From NCBI GenBank assembly GCA_022606425.2, contig JAHDVF020001312.1, forward strand, positions 124,001 through 188,000: a DNA stretch of 64,000 nucleotides. Direction: 5' to 3'. A program made the position numbers and the translations under genes. The notes under the pieces are model-generated. The model saw only the letters and a program-made list of their open reading frames with translations, had not been told where the DNA came from and made no database searches. Below are positions 1 through 9,739 of the stretch, piece by piece (position 1 is the first letter of the stretch; each line of letters begins with the position of its first letter). The stretch comes from Lepidostoma basale (taxonomy: Eukaryota > Arthropoda > Insecta > Trichoptera > Lepidostomatidae).

Positions 1-525
1 CTAGAAGCATAACCGTATTTCAGGAAATACACAAACTCCGCTTGTCGAATACAACGAACGCGACAATAAATTCAAATGACTTTTGAACTTCCATCCAGAG
101 ACAGGGGTATGAAAACACCTGAATATTTCAGGAATTTGTTAATGACACGCATTTTATTAAGGTTGTCGTGAAACTTTTACTCAATTATTCCATCTTCGTG
201 AAAAGTTTTTAAGCTGTTTGTGAAAACTATTTTATTACTAGCCGTATTGGTGAAAATATCTATAAATTAATTATGTAATATATTCGTACTTACTTACTTC
301 GCATTTTCAACCTCATATATATAATACTTGTATTTAATTCTTCTCTCAGTTCGTAAATTTTATAAATTTTTGATCCAATAAAGGTGGACTGGAACTCAAT
401 TAGTATTGAATAAAAAATCTTATTCATAACAATAAGCATATTTCATATTATACATAAAACTGTTTTGATGTTTTATTATTATTATTATTAAATAAAAACA
501 AAAGCCTTTTAAAAATGCTAAAATA
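1..525. other. AT-rich stretch, nothing recognised
   Basis: No coding pattern or repeat family recognised here except a short (ATT)n run near 474-490. It ends where the first LINE fragment begins. Confidence 0.5.
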
Positions 526-526
526 G

Positions 527-940
527 CAGGGCACCATGGTGTTCTTGCACCGATCCTTATGTATGAAAACAAAGCATGGAACTAGCAGAAGAAGGATAGA
601 AAAAGAATTAATGCAGTAGAAAAAGAGATCTTATAGACGAATGTAAAACATGTGTATCAAATTTAAAAAAAACATAAGTAATAACTGCGGTGCGAATGAA
701 AGTGTTATGAACAAAATAATGAAAGGATCATTAAGATGGTTTGGACACATAGAAAGGGAGAATGGTAAAAAAAAGTAAAATATTGAATGTCAGCCACGCG
801 AGGAGTCAAAAAAATCGACGTGCTTGCATGACACGATGTATGAATTTTCAAAAATTAAGAGAAGTTTGTCTAGAAAGAAATGTGCGATCGTCCATTATTT
901 CTGACTACCCCTTCGGGAAGACGGCGTGATGGTTAGTTAT
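527..940 (+). pseudogene. RTE-A LINE, 3' fragment (decayed)
   Basis: Degenerate 3' end of the commonest LINE in the window. RTE-A encodes a reverse transcriptase whose C-terminal region reads, in better copies, LMYGSEAWNWQKKDESR, then AVEMRSLRRMC, then SLRWFGHMERM, then GRPRKTWHDQINQI, and ends near AYPFGET. Here the LMY, SLRWFGH and C-terminal segments can be read, but frameshifts and stops break them. The 3' end has the family's signature: a small hairpin, then GGCGTGATGGTTAGTTA. The copy is 5' truncated, as expected for target-primed reverse transcription. It is non-functional. Confidence 0.8.
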
Positions 941-1019
941 TAAAATGAAAATAAAAAGTGGGTTTTAAATTTTAAACGTACCTACCATGTTCGAAAATAT
1001 ATTTTATACATAAAAAAGT

Positions 1020-1410
1020 TATGATGATTCTTCTTCTTCGTCTTCTTCCTCAGCCTGTTCCCGTCCACTCCCAGACAAAGGCCTCCTCCATTTGCTTCCA
1101 TGTCACTCTGTCCTGTGCACACTGCATTCAGGTTATTCCGACGTGTCTGTTTAGATCATCCTTCCAACGTAGTTGCGGTCGCCCTGCACTTATCTTCGCC
1201 GTCCACGGTCTCCAAGTCTTAAGCAGTCTTCTTGTCCATTTTTCATCGGAGCTTCTGGCTACGTGACCCGCCCATTGCCATTTTAGAGTCGCCACCCGGT
1301 GGATGATGTCAATGACCTTTGTTTTTTCTCTTACCGTATCATTTCTGACTCTGTCTCTTATTCCTAACATGGCTCCTTCCAAGGCTCTTTGGGTCACTTG
1401 TAGTTTCTTG
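1020..1410 (-). pseudogene. RTE-B LINE, 3' fragment
   Basis: On the minus strand the translation reads TQRALEGAMLGI, RDRVRN, LKWQWAGHVARSSDEKW and AGRPQLRWKDDLNRHVG. This is the C-terminal region of an RTE-type reverse transcriptase family common in insects. An open frame of 89 codons (1128-1397) covers most of it. The tail after the coding part is GAA-rich (seen as TTCTTCTTCG around 1030), which separates RTE-B from the TTAG-tailed RTE-A. It is 5' truncated and non-functional. Confidence 0.8.
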
Positions 1411-2040
1411 ATGATTCATCACATTTCAATATTGTTTCGTTGCTTATTCATCTGATCTCTTGATATCTCTCCAATGATGGATATAGGCCACTTCAAAAAT
1501 TCATATTTTTTTTCTGTCTTGCCTCTTATCTTTCTCCTTTCCCCGATTATAATTTTGTCGTTAACCAATATTTTCTGGAGTCGGTCGACATCTTTTTTTC
1601 TATTTCCATGGTTTTTACATCAAGGCTTTGGTTTCACTAAGTACTGAATTAAAAAAATACAATAAAAAATTGTCTTTTCTAAATGCAAAAAACAATTAAC
1701 AAATGACAGTTGGATACACTTAAAAAATGAGTTTTAGAGCGAAGTGATTATTCATTTCATAAGATGCGAAGGAAAAATAAATCCCTCACGTGTCACGGAC
1801 ATAAATACAGAACTTCACGTGTGTATGGTGATGGATGCTGGTACACAAGAATGGAATGAAACAGGTAGCAAGGGGTTGAACCCACCCTCCAGGTGTGAGC
1901 GTCCCACCCTCAGTACACACGGTACTGTAGGGGAGACTGGGGGAGTTGGAACAAAGGAATAATATTTTCATTTATCAAAATAAGGTTTAATTTCAATGCA
2001 ATTTAACGGCTGGATAACATTTTCTAAAATAATTAATTTA
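1411..2040. other. No recognised gene
   Basis: Low-complexity, AT-rich sequence between the RTE-B fragment and the first hammerhead-like unit. Two short open frames near 1744-1971 lie on opposite strands of the same DNA and have no recognisable similarity. Confidence 0.4.
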
Positions 2041-2162
2041 CTTTTTGGTAATCTTAAAGCGTTGACATCGTGGAAAATCCATCATGACGATTTTTTTGTT
2101 GTACTTAGGATATTAAAAATAAATTTGTTTAATCCATTAATTATTTAAGAATATTTTAAAAA

Positions 2163-2204
2163 AACACGACATGTTTCGGAGACATATTTCTGCTTAAATA
2201 CTTT
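2163..2204 (-). ncRNA. Degenerate HH1 hammerhead-like motif
   Basis: Minus-strand partner of the motif at 2526-2564. The GAAACATGTCGTGT half is intact, but the CTGAAGA core and stem II have decayed, so catalysis is unlikely. Confidence 0.35.
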
Positions 2205-2525
2205 GTCTACGTTTAATCTCCCAAGCTTCCATTCCCAATCAAATGCAAATTAATCATTTATTAATTTCTATATAAAATATGTCTTTTCAAATGTATGTTT
2301 TTTCTAAATTACAATTTTTTTTATATATTTTTTTATATAATCATCATGTTTTATTATTATTTTATATAATTTTTTATTTCTTACTGCTAAAAAAAATAAT
2401 TAGTACTTATAGCAAATAGCCCAGGGTAATTTTTAAATTTGAATTATTGTATAGAATTTTAAATGCGTTTTTATATAAGTCTTTCTTTGTTTAGTTTTTA
2501 TTTTTTTAATTATTATTATATTTTT

Positions 2526-2564
2526 ACACCTGAAGATGGAGGTATCCTCCGAAACATGTCGTGT
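2526..2564 (+). ncRNA. HH1 hammerhead-like ribozyme motif
   Basis: All hammerhead parts can be placed. Stem I is ACAC (2526-2529) with GTGT (2561-2564). The core is CTGAAGA (2530-2536), followed by one extra T (2537). Stem II is GGAGG, loop TAT, CCTCC (2538-2550). Then come GAAA (2551-2554) and C-AT-G-UC, with predicted cleavage after 2560. ACATGT is a palindrome, so stem III could form within one molecule (two pairs) or between two copies. The extra nucleotide before stem II departs from the consensus but has a precedent in a viroid hammerhead. Activity is untested. Confidence 0.6.
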
Positions 2565-2825
2565 TTTCTAATGATTAGTGGATTAAACAAAGTTATTTTT
2601 AATTTCCTAGGTATATTACTATGGAATTCCAATGCCTTAGCGTTCAATAAGTTGAATTTTTGTTAATTAAAACATTGAATTTACAATTTTGTTTATTTTT
2701 TACGATAAATTTCAAAGGTTTACACCATCAACGTCGAGATTTTAAGTTTAAAATTTTATTTAAGATTTGAAAAGCTCCTATCGCTAGGCAAAACGCATGG
2801 CATATTAATTAATGCGAATGAATAC

Positions 2826-2945
2826 GTCTATATAATAGAAGTTTTATTATATTTTGTGAAAATTACATGTTTCATCTGTCTTAGGTATATCAAATGTTTG
2901 TTAATGTCTTAAATAGCGAAACATGTCATTAATAAAATTTAATTA
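2826..2945. repeat. HH12-type inverted unit, degenerate
   Basis: A minus-strand copy (ACATGTTTC around 2866) and a plus-strand copy (GCGAAACATGTCATT around 2917) flank a short centre. Both have lost stem II. Confidence 0.4.
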
Positions 2946-3061
2946 TTTAATATGGACTTTTACATCCTTGTTAAAAAAACAATAAAAACATAGCCTACTT
3001 ATTTACTAACCACCACAGTTCCAGCAGTTATCTTAAAAGAATATATTTTTTTAGGATTAAA

Positions 3062-3112
3062 CTAACTGCCCTGAAGATTGAAACTGCAATGATCCCCGAA
3101 ACGTCGGTTAGA
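3062..3112 (+). ncRNA. HH9 hammerhead-like motif
   Basis: The order CTGAAGA (3071-3077), extra T, spacer, GAAA (3098-3101) and CGTC fits the common plan. The palindrome is ACGT, so stem III could form only between two copies. Stem I could pair GCC before the core with GGT after the cleavage site. Stem II is not convincing, so this is a weak candidate. Confidence 0.35.
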
Positions 3113-3432
3113 AGTTACACGGATCTACCCAAAATCTATTCTAACAAATACGCCCAGTCTCCCTCACTCAACTATGTTCTAACAATTTATTCGGAAAAAT
3201 AAGCCGCAGTGTATTATGCGACGTTCTTGTATGGCCAACTGGGGTATTGTATTTATCTATTGATTTGTTTGAGGTATATTCAATATATTTATTTATAGTA
3301 TCTTTGGTGCAAATACTACAATTGTGTGGGTTAAAATTGATTATTTCTCCGAAATAACATGATATTTATTTGAAAATTTAGATTTTCTAGGAGTTTTATT
3401 ATATTTTAAATAAACAACAACAACAACAACAA
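3113..3432. other. No recognised gene; (AAC)n run
   Basis: AT-rich DNA with no coding signature. It ends in a CAACAACAACAA run at 3414-3432 that abuts the 3' end of the next LINE. Confidence 0.4.
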
Positions 3433-3929
3433 ACCATCACACCGTTTCCCCGCAGGGGTAGGCAGAGAGAATGGACCGCCACACTACTCTATCCTGGCAA
3501 ACCTCTCTAGCTTCCTCCACATTCATACAACGAGTCATACACGCACGTCGATTCCTCCGACTTCTAACATGACCAACCTCTAAAATTTGATTAATTTGGT
3601 CATGCCATGTTTTCCTCGGTCTGCCTCGACTTCGTACCCCATTTACATCATTAACGTATACTTTATTAACCATTCTTTCTCCATCCATGCGTTCCATATG
3701 TCTGAACCAACGCAGCGATCCTTTCATAATTTTGTTCATTATACCTTCTTCCGCTCTACATTCCTTTCTTATATCAGCATTTGAGATTCTGTCGTATATC
3801 GTTCTATCACACATACGTCTTAGGGACCTCATCTCTACCGCATTTATTCTACTCTCATCCTTCTTCTGCCAGTTCCATGCTTCACTTCCATACATTAGGG
3901 TTGGGACCAGAACTCCATTGTGAAATAAA
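3433..3929 (-). pseudogene. RTE-A LINE, 3' fragment with a long open frame
   Basis: The minus-strand frame (3437-3961, 174 codons) preserves the whole C-terminal region: HNGVLVPTLMYGSEAWNWQ, INAVEMRSLRRMC, SLRWFRHMERMDGERM, GRPRKTWHDQINQILE, ACMTRCMNVEEAREVCQD and WRSILSAYPCGET. It is one of the best-preserved C-termini in the window, although the catalytic fingers and palm are missing. Its hairpin and GATGG 3' end lie at 3433-3470. The upstream side is cut by the RTE-B insertion at about 3939. Confidence 0.85.
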
Positions 3930-3938
3930 AATATGTTT

Positions 3939-4222
3939 AAAACAAAGGTCACTGACATCATCCACCGGGTGGCGACTATAAAATGGCAATGGGCAGGTCA
4001 CGTAGCCAGAAGCTCAGATGAAAAGTGGACAAGAAGACTGCTGACTTGGAGACCGTGGACGGCAAAGAGAAGTGCAGGGCGACCACAACTACGGTGGAAA
4101 GATGATCTGAACAGACACGTCTAAATAACTTGAATGCAGTCTGCACAGGATAGAGTGACATGGAAGCAAATGGATGAGGCCTTTGTCCAGGAGTGGACGG
4201 GAATAGGCAGAAGAAAAGAAGA
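3939..4222 (+). mobile_element. RTE-B LINE 3' fragment with short target duplication
   Basis: The plus-strand translation reads KVTDIIHRVATIKWQWAGHVARSSDEKW, then TWRPWTAKRSAGRPQLRWKDDLNRHV, and ends in an AGAAGAAAAGAAGA tail. The sequence AATATGTTT occurs just before the coding part (3930-3938) and again after the tail (4222-4230). This looks like a 9-bp target-site duplication, so it would be a 5'-truncated insertion of about 283 bp. Confidence 0.7.
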
Positions 4223-4279
4223 ATATGTTTCGGCGTGATTATGTTATCAATGACATATCAAGGTTTAATTAATGTAATG

Positions 4280-4325
4280 GATTGGTTTTTCCTTGCGAGG
4301 GCATTTTCAAACTCTTATGATAACT
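4280..4325 (-). repeat. HH13 fragment
   Basis: The phrase TTGCGAGGGCATTTTCAAAC matches the conserved centre of HH13 units elsewhere (24.5, 30.8 kb), read on the minus strand. Only this part remains. It is followed by short imperfect repeats built on CAAACTCTTATG (4310-4440). Confidence 0.45.
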
Positions 4326-4442
4326 TCCTAAGCACTCACAGTATGGCTACTTACGGTTACAAACTCTAATGGTAACTTCTCAAACTCTTACGGTATGGAT
4401 ACTTATAGTGACAAACTCTTGTGATAATTTCTCAAACTCTCG

Positions 4443-4790
4443 TCAAATTTGCCGACTTCAAATGTGGCCGCCTTTTAGTATTTGATTAATTTGGCCGTGG
4501 CATACTTTTTTGGGTCTTCCACGGCTTCTCTTTCCACACACACTGCTTGTATATAACATTTTTCTCTCGTCCATTCGTTCCATATGTCAAAACCATCCTA
4601 GGGATCCTTTTTTGATATTACTTATGATACAATTATCTGCCTTACATTTTTTTCTTATTTTGTCGTTCAGTATTCTATCATATATTGTTTTCCCGCACAT
4701 TATTCTCAGTGATCTCATTTCTAGGAATTTATCCTACTTTCATCCTTTACTTGCGAGCTCCAAGCTTCACTTCCATACATAAGAGTTGGC
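4443..4790 (-). pseudogene. RTE-A LINE, 3' fragment
   Basis: Minus-strand RTE-A pieces from the LMYGSEAW region (around 4780) to the TWHDQINQ region (around 4480), broken by frameshifts. The 3' tail is absent. Confidence 0.7.
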
Positions 4791-4811
4791 AGTATAATAT
4801 GGTTATTATAA

Positions 4812-4857
4812 TTGATGTCAAATAGTTCCGCTTGGACCCAAGCTTCATCAGGGCAGT
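4812..4857 (-). ncRNA. HH3 hammerhead-like motif
   Basis: On the minus strand the core CTGATGA (4845-4851) is exact. It is followed by one extra A and a perfect stem II, GCTTGG-GT-CCAAGC (4830-4843). The next block is GGAAC instead of GAAAC, and the ACTAGT palindrome is altered to ACTATT. Parts are complete but probably inactive. Confidence 0.5.
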
Positions 4858-4877
4858 ATAATATCTTATTTTATTCC

Positions 4878-4916
4878 CTAGATAAAGCTTGAGTTCAAGC
4901 GAAACTAGTTAAAGTC
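4878..4916 (+). ncRNA. HH3 hammerhead-like motif, inverted partner
   Basis: Plus-strand copy of the same subfamily. Stem II GCTTGA-GT-TCAAGC (4887-4900), GAAAC and the palindrome ACTAGT are intact. The core is degraded (TAGATAA). It forms an inverted pair with 4812-4857. Confidence 0.45.
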
Positions 4917-4963
4917 AATTATAATATATAAGTGGTTAACGATGGTTAAATTCAAAGTAATAA

Positions 4964-5136
4964 CACTGGATTTTTTCAAAAGAAAACACTGTTTAATATT
5001 CCTCTATACTATATTTATAGACTACACAACATGTTTCGGAATTACCTCTATTTGTTTGTTTTTTCTTCGTTTGTGTGGTCTATAAATATATTACAGTGGA
5101 ATATTAAACAGTGTTTTCTTTTAAAAAAATCCAGTG
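4964..5136. repeat. Fold-back unit with HH-like remnant
   Basis: Left arm (about 4964-5030) and right arm (about 5072-5136) are near-perfect inverted repeats. CACTGGATTTTTT opens the left arm and its complement closes the right arm. The minus-strand phrase CCGAAACATGT near 5030-5040 is the only hammerhead-like part left. The TGGAATTCCACAGTGTTAAC module follows at 5147-5166. Confidence 0.6.
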
Positions 5137-5229
5137 TAATTATAATGGAATTCCACAGTGTTAACCAGTGCCTTAACTTTCAAGAAATTAAAAACAAAGT
5201 GTTTAATATATTTTTTTCTTTGAGTTAAA

Positions 5230-5620
5230 AATATCTAAAAACAAAGTGAAAGCTTCATATGAAAGTTTTATAAATGATGAACTATTTAAGCGAATTATAT
5301 CATAAAAAGCCGGACTAAGCACGTTTCCTAGAGCTACCAACTACTCCACAAAGTAGCTTTTTTCATTATTCGATGAAAGATTTACATTATTCATTCTTCA
5401 TTTGCATTTCTGGTTTATCCAATCATATTTAGCTCTCTTCCGTAATGCGGAAACCTGAATATATTACAGGAAATGTTTTTATGCAGGGAATTTAGGTCAG
5501 ACAGATCAATCTCTATGCGTTTTTTTTTTAATACGAATGTGCCAAACATTTTATAGTTTCAGGATATTTCAAACAGAAGACTATCTAAATAGATTTAATT
5601 ATTTAAAAAAGTGATATCTT
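5230..5620. other. No recognised gene
   Basis: AT-rich sequence with no coding or repeat signature that I can support. Confidence 0.4.
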
Positions 5621-5624
5621 CATA

Positions 5625-5745
5625 ATCATCATCATCATCATCCGTGCACTCCTGTAGGCCTCCTCCATTTACTTCCGCGTCTATCGATCCTGGGCAGCAC
5701 GCATCCATGTCGCACCGGCGATCTCTTAAATATCGTCCCTCTGAA
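5625..5745 (-). pseudogene. RTE-B-like LINE, extreme 3' fragment
   Basis: Minus-strand similarity to the last segment of RTE-B (the GGCCTCCTCCATTT phrase is shared with 1080-1100), with a (GAT)n tail seen as CATCATCATC at 5627-5641. Too short to assign firmly to a subfamily. Confidence 0.5.
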
Positions 5746-6171
5746 GTTGAGGACGTCCTGGGTTTCGAATCGCAGTTCTAGGACACCAGCAAAAATGACG
5801 GTTTAACATCTATCGTCAGAGCTGCCAGCCTAGCGTCATTTTATAATGTCATCTAAAATAAATTCATTTAAAAAATCCAGTGATTGATATAAAATATAAT
5901 GTATAGAAAAAATATAGACAAGTTTATTTATACTGATTTCGAGGAATGCCCTTCTATTATCGTACAGTTTAGGTATTGCGTGATATATAGATTCATTCAG
6001 AGTTCTTATCCAGAATATAAAAGATCAAATGTCTAGCTGGAAGCTGTATGTATGGGTGTTTTTTTAGAGGTATACAATACATATTCAAAATGAAATAAAA
6101 AAACACATTTAAATTATGTTAATGTCTATGATATTGGCTTTATTTAATAGATAATTTTATGGCATTATTGT
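5746..6171. other. No recognised gene
   Basis: AT-rich sequence without recognisable features. Confidence 0.35.
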
Positions 6172-6384
6172 TTAATTATGTCTTTGGGGATGCGTATTAT
6201 TCACTAGAGTGTACGTGGTGCGAAAACGATCCATGGTCTTTCGAATAACTTGCTCGGACATAATCGTCTGATTATGTCGACCGTAAAATGGACGTAGTGC
6301 ACGAGTAGTTTGGCGAACCAAACCATGATTTTCAAAATAAATTTACACAATTTGCAAGCGTTGTTCTGACGTCAGTCTTTTCAT
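6172..6384 (-). pseudogene. Truncated DNA-transposase N-terminus (HTH), mariner/IS630-like
   Basis: A 71-codon minus-strand frame starts at ATG (6382-6384). It reads MKRLTSEQRLQIV, a stop (TGTG-TAA), then IYFENHGLVRQTTRALRPF, YGRHNQTIMSEQVIRK and TMDRFRTTYTL, and stops at 6172. The spacing matches the helix-turn-helix DNA-binding N-terminus of insect Tc1/mariner-related transposases, where 'YG' and 'F..T' positions are typical. No catalytic DDE/D domain follows, and I did not find terminal inverted repeats. It is a dead fragment. Family placement comes from memory of the motif. Confidence 0.55.
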
Positions 6385-6583
6385 GGTAAAATGGCAAAAC
6401 GTATTTACAACAAATCAACTGTCAACTTTTAAATTTACAGTCTGTAGAAACAATGTTGCTAGTTTAAAAACCAAACCTTTAAAAAATACACACTATAAAT
6501 ATTTTTAAAGATTTTGAAAATATATTTTTTTTGTGAAGAAAGAATCTTCTATATGTTTTAAACTTTGTGGTGACATATTCAAT

Positions 6584-6742
6584 AAGTATAAATAAGCACA
6601 AATAACTTAGTTAGTATACTGTTGTATAACTGAGTATACTGTTGTTCCCGAAGATGAAAGCATTGCTTTCGAAACATGTAGACAAATAAATATACTCATA
6701 ATAAAGTGGTGTTAACTAAGTTATTTGTGCTTATTTATACTT
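6584..6742. repeat. HH7 fold-back unit with perfect 30-bp arms
   Basis: The left arm 6584-6613 and right arm 6713-6742 are exact inverted complements over 30 bp. They enclose the hammerhead-like motif at 6640-6690. A short imperfect tandem repeat built on AGTATACTGTTGT lies at 6613-6646. The perfect arms suggest a fairly recent unit. Confidence 0.65.
6640..6690 (+). ncRNA. HH7 hammerhead-like motif
   Basis: The core is CCGAAGA (6648-6654; U4 of the consensus is C), followed by an extra T and a perfect six-base-pair stem II, GAAAGC-ATT-GCTTTC (6656-6670). Then come GAAAC and ATGTA; GUA is a permitted cleavage triplet. Stem I is weak. Confidence 0.5.
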
Positions 6743-6759
6743 ATATTTTTTTTCAATAA

Positions 6760-7454
6760 ACAGGACTAAAGTCGATTAAATCGTAACAAATCTAGCGTAA
6801 CGAAATGAAACATAGTAGTTTAAAAATATGTTTATGCATAGATGGACCGATAAAAATGTATTTTGTGTGAATATTTTTATTCTTGTAAAATTGAAAACAA
6901 TTGTTCTCTTTGCCTTTCAAATGTTTTATTTAAAAACGCACCTGAGATGTTCGCTGTTCGTGTTAACAAATTCAAATATAATACTTTATTCCATGAATAA
7001 TTTTCTACACTAAATTTGCAGAATGGAACTGCAAAAGTTAGATAGTTGTTGAATATTTAAATTTGCTCTCCGTCAACTTAACAGCGCTCGACAGGAGAGC
7101 ATAAAAATGAAAATAAAAATTTCTCAGCGTCATGAGCCAGCTCTATAAAATGATGCCTTAGGCCATGCTCGCACTGCGGCAGACAGTAACTGGACTGGAA
7201 CTTGCGTACACTAAGGATATAGAGTTATTAACACTCGCCGCACGGTGATGAGTACCGAATACACAATAACGAGCGAGTTAATTCCCGTCACCATTGTCTC
7301 TTGGGTAACGTGTACATTTTTTAACATAATTTTAAAAATATTTTTTTTTAATTATTATCCTTCTTGTACCATATCAGAATTCCCTGATATTGACCATCAC
7401 TTCTGCAAATATTGTATAATTATAATAGACTTAGTAAATTGAAAATAACCCAAA
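6760..7454. other. No recognised gene
   Basis: AT-rich sequence. The small open frames here (for example 6828-7013 and 7245-7442) have biased, low-complexity translations and no recognisable domain. Confidence 0.4.
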
Positions 7455-7580
7455 ATTAAAAAATATATATTAAATAACACGACATGTTTCAGAGAATACC
7501 TCCATCTTCAGGTGTAAAAATATAATTTAAACTAAACAAAGAAAGACTAATATAAAAACGCACTTAAAATTCGATACAAT
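7455..7580 (-). repeat. HH1 half-unit with hammerhead-like motif
   Basis: Minus-strand copy of HH1. Stem I ACAC/GTGT (7512-7515 with 7477-7480), core CTGAAGA, extra T, stem II GGAG/CTCT, GAAAC and ATGTC are all present. Further 3' on the plus strand it matches the centre of the 2.0-2.6 kb unit (CTTTCTTTGTTTAG region). No inverted partner is seen, so only one arm is present. Confidence 0.55.
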
Positions 7581-7584
7581 CAGG

Positions 7585-7930
7585 GGTAGTAATCGTTTTC
7601 TTTGAGGTACAGAAATCGTAAGAACTTTTTCTGTACCTTCTCGATTAACAGATAATATTTTGTTTCATGAGGTGCCTACACTTGTGTACTAAATTCCAAC
7701 CGACTTCTTACCAAGGAATTATACAATAACTCCAGGCCTTTTGAATTTTTAAAATCCTTTACTTTCCTAAGTACAAATCCCAAAATCTTTTGGGAGCTAT
7801 TGCATACTGATGTAACATGAAGACTGAAAGATAATTTGGGATCGAATGTAACTCCCAAATCTTATCTTTAAAGATCCAAGAACTTTGTTTGACTAAACAT
7901 ATTCAGATTATTCAGCACATAATTTGAATT
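7585..7930 (-). pseudogene. Jockey-like LINE, RT C-terminal fragment
   Basis: Minus-strand translation reads LGVTFDPKLSFSLHVTSV-like sequence (MGVTFDPKLSFSLHVTSV), then LGFVLRKVKDF, LYNSLVRSRLEFSTQV and, in another frame, EKVQKKFLRFLYL and DYYP. This order is typical of the thumb and C-terminal connection of jockey-clade reverse transcriptases. The catalytic palm is missing and frameshifts are present. Confidence 0.75.
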
Positions 7931-8479
7931 ATTTGACTATTGCAATGAGATCCTAACAGCTTTGAATATTATCATCGGCTGATTGATTTCTCGGAATCAA
8001 ATTTAATTGCAAGCTTTCGACGTCGTTCAGTCGTGAGGCTAAATGTGAACGAGCTTTTTCTTACCCAGAATAATCTTTTCATATCTATGCTAATTCTGTA
8101 GTAGTGCAATACGAAATGAAGACATTATAGTTAAACTTGACTCTAAAGTTATAGCTAGAAGTCCGCGTTTGAGTTCATAATTTCCTCTTGAATTTCACCA
8201 CATTAAAATTTCAAACAAAAATGTTGAAACTGGATCCATTTTTAAATTCCAATATCTGCTCAAAAGAGATAAAACGAATCTGTCTCAATAAAAAATAGAT
8301 AATTATGAAAGTATTCAATGATATTTTGGAATCTTAAGTTAAACAAAAAATATTTTAGATTCAAATATATTATTATTGGAAGATTAGATAGTCATTAATT
8401 AATTCATAACTGAACGGAAATGGAAAATTTTACAATTTTTGTACCATATTAATATTATTAAAATATATGAAAAAACGAT
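7931..8479. other. No recognised gene
   Basis: AT-rich DNA with no supported feature. Confidence 0.35.
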
Positions 8480-8612
8480 AAGTTTTCAAGGAGTTTTATT
8501 ATAATATTTATGTATGACATGTTTCGCCCTTCTAAGGCATTATCAAATGTGACGAAACATCAACTCGTTTCAGTTTTTATACACTAGGAAATGGAGCAGA
8601 ATATGGTGATTA
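8480..8612. repeat. HH12 unit
   Basis: Minus-strand HH12 motif (TTGATAATGCC, AGA loop, AGGGCGAAACATGTC) at about 8515-8552, followed by a second plus-strand GACGAAACATC. The core is TTGATAA instead of CTGANGA, so this subfamily has two core substitutions, yet stem II (GCCTT/AGGGC) and the ACATGT palindrome are kept. Confidence 0.5.
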
Positions 8613-8855
8613 ACGAAAATGTATGTGACTTTATACATTTTTAACAAATAATTTTTTGGGTTGGTCCAGAAATATTGGAAAGTGTTTCTTGGAACTCGTT
8701 AAGAAATTTTATGACAATGCTTACATAGTTAGGGAATACTAAATGAATACTAAATGAAGTTCAATAGATGTAAACAGTAATTAATACGTAAAACCAAAAA
8801 ATATTGGATTACAATTCCTGGAATTACTTAGCAATTAGCTTATTTCTGTAAATCA

Positions 8856-9190
8856 TTTTGGAATATAAATTAAATAAACACAAAATTCCGGATCGTTCAG
8901 CCTATCATGTGCACCATCTAAAAGAAGATTATTTTTATTTTTTTTGTTTTTTTTTATTTCATATAATTTGTTTTATATTTATTTTGTGGACGTTGGACTA
9001 TCGAAGTGTGCGTGGGATATGCCTAGTGGTGGCGATGAGGTTCGCAACCCTTTACACCGCGTCTCCCGCGGGGGCGAAAAGAGAAGGATGGAGTGTCGCA
9101 TCGGTTAAAGTGTGACAGTCCATTCTTTCAGCTTAACCCTTCGTGGAGACGGCGTGATGGTTAGTTCGTTAATTAGTTAGTTAGTAAATC
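8856..9190 (+). mobile_element. SINE-B, near full length
   Basis: A short interspersed element of about 330 bp with no long reading frame. Landmarks: ATAAATTAAATAAACACAAA and GGATCGT at the 5' side, CATGTGCACCATCTAAAA, a T-rich centre, CGATGAGGTTCGCAAC, CGCGTCTCCCGCGGGGGCG and GCCGCATCGGTTAAAGTGT-like sequence. The last 55 bp or so match the RTE-A 3' end, including the hairpin, GGCGTGATGG and the (TTAG)n tail. No clear tRNA head is seen. RTE-A is the likely source of the reverse transcriptase that copied it; this is inference from the shared tail. Confidence 0.7.
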
Positions 9191-9640
9191 ATTTTATTTT
9201 TAAAAGCTCCAACATAATTAAACATATTTCGTAAGTTTTATTTTTTTTTGATAAAACTATTATTGGGAAGCTGTTTCTGAATCTTGTATTGAATTCGTCT
9301 TTAAGAAAACTGCATAGAGCAAGTAATGAGATTAAATACTTGCTCTACGATTACTGAAGTACCACTCCCGCAAGAAGCTGTTAAAGCTTCCTTATTTATT
9401 CCTTCAGGAAACTTTGCTTTAGAGAGAGCTGTACAGTTTTATCTCGATGGGAGCATAATGTGTTTACTTCCTTCCTTGGCATAAACTCGTGTCAAATAAT
9501 CTTAAAATGTTTGTTTTGTCACAGCGTGCTTCTGTGAATTTTACACTTTTAATGTGAAACGTAGTTTCTTTGTCTTGCTTATAAAATAAGAGAGATATTC
9601 ATTATTCAGTAGTTTAATATTAAGATTATTTAAAAATAAA
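9191..9640. other. No recognised gene
   Basis: AT-rich sequence; nothing supported. Confidence 0.35.
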
Positions 9641-9644
9641 AACC

Positions 9645-9705
9645 AACTAACCATCACGCCGTCTACCCGAAGGGGTAGGCAGAAAGAATGCACTGCCACA
9701 ATTTT
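9645..9705 (-). repeat. RTE-A / SINE-B tail fragment
   Basis: Only the 3' terminal hairpin segment is present on the minus strand (CCATCACGCCGTC followed by GAAGGGGTAGGCAG). It is too short to decide between RTE-A and SINE-B. Confidence 0.55.
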
Positions 9706-9739
9706 TTTTCCTGACTTTTTCACCTTTTTAAGGCATATC

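Larger units (their letters stand above)
2041..2650. repeat. HH1 fold-back unit (inverted pair)
   Basis: Two related segments in opposite orientation: about 2045-2200 reads on the minus strand and 2525-2650 on the plus strand. They are separated by about 330 bp of AT-rich DNA. Shared landmarks, read outwards from the motif, are GAAACATGTCGTG, GGATTAAACAA and TGGAATTCCA with GCCTTAGCG at the outer end. That outer module recurs in other HH units. The arrangement resembles inverted pseudo-LTRs of Penelope-like elements; the assignment is inferred. Confidence 0.6.
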
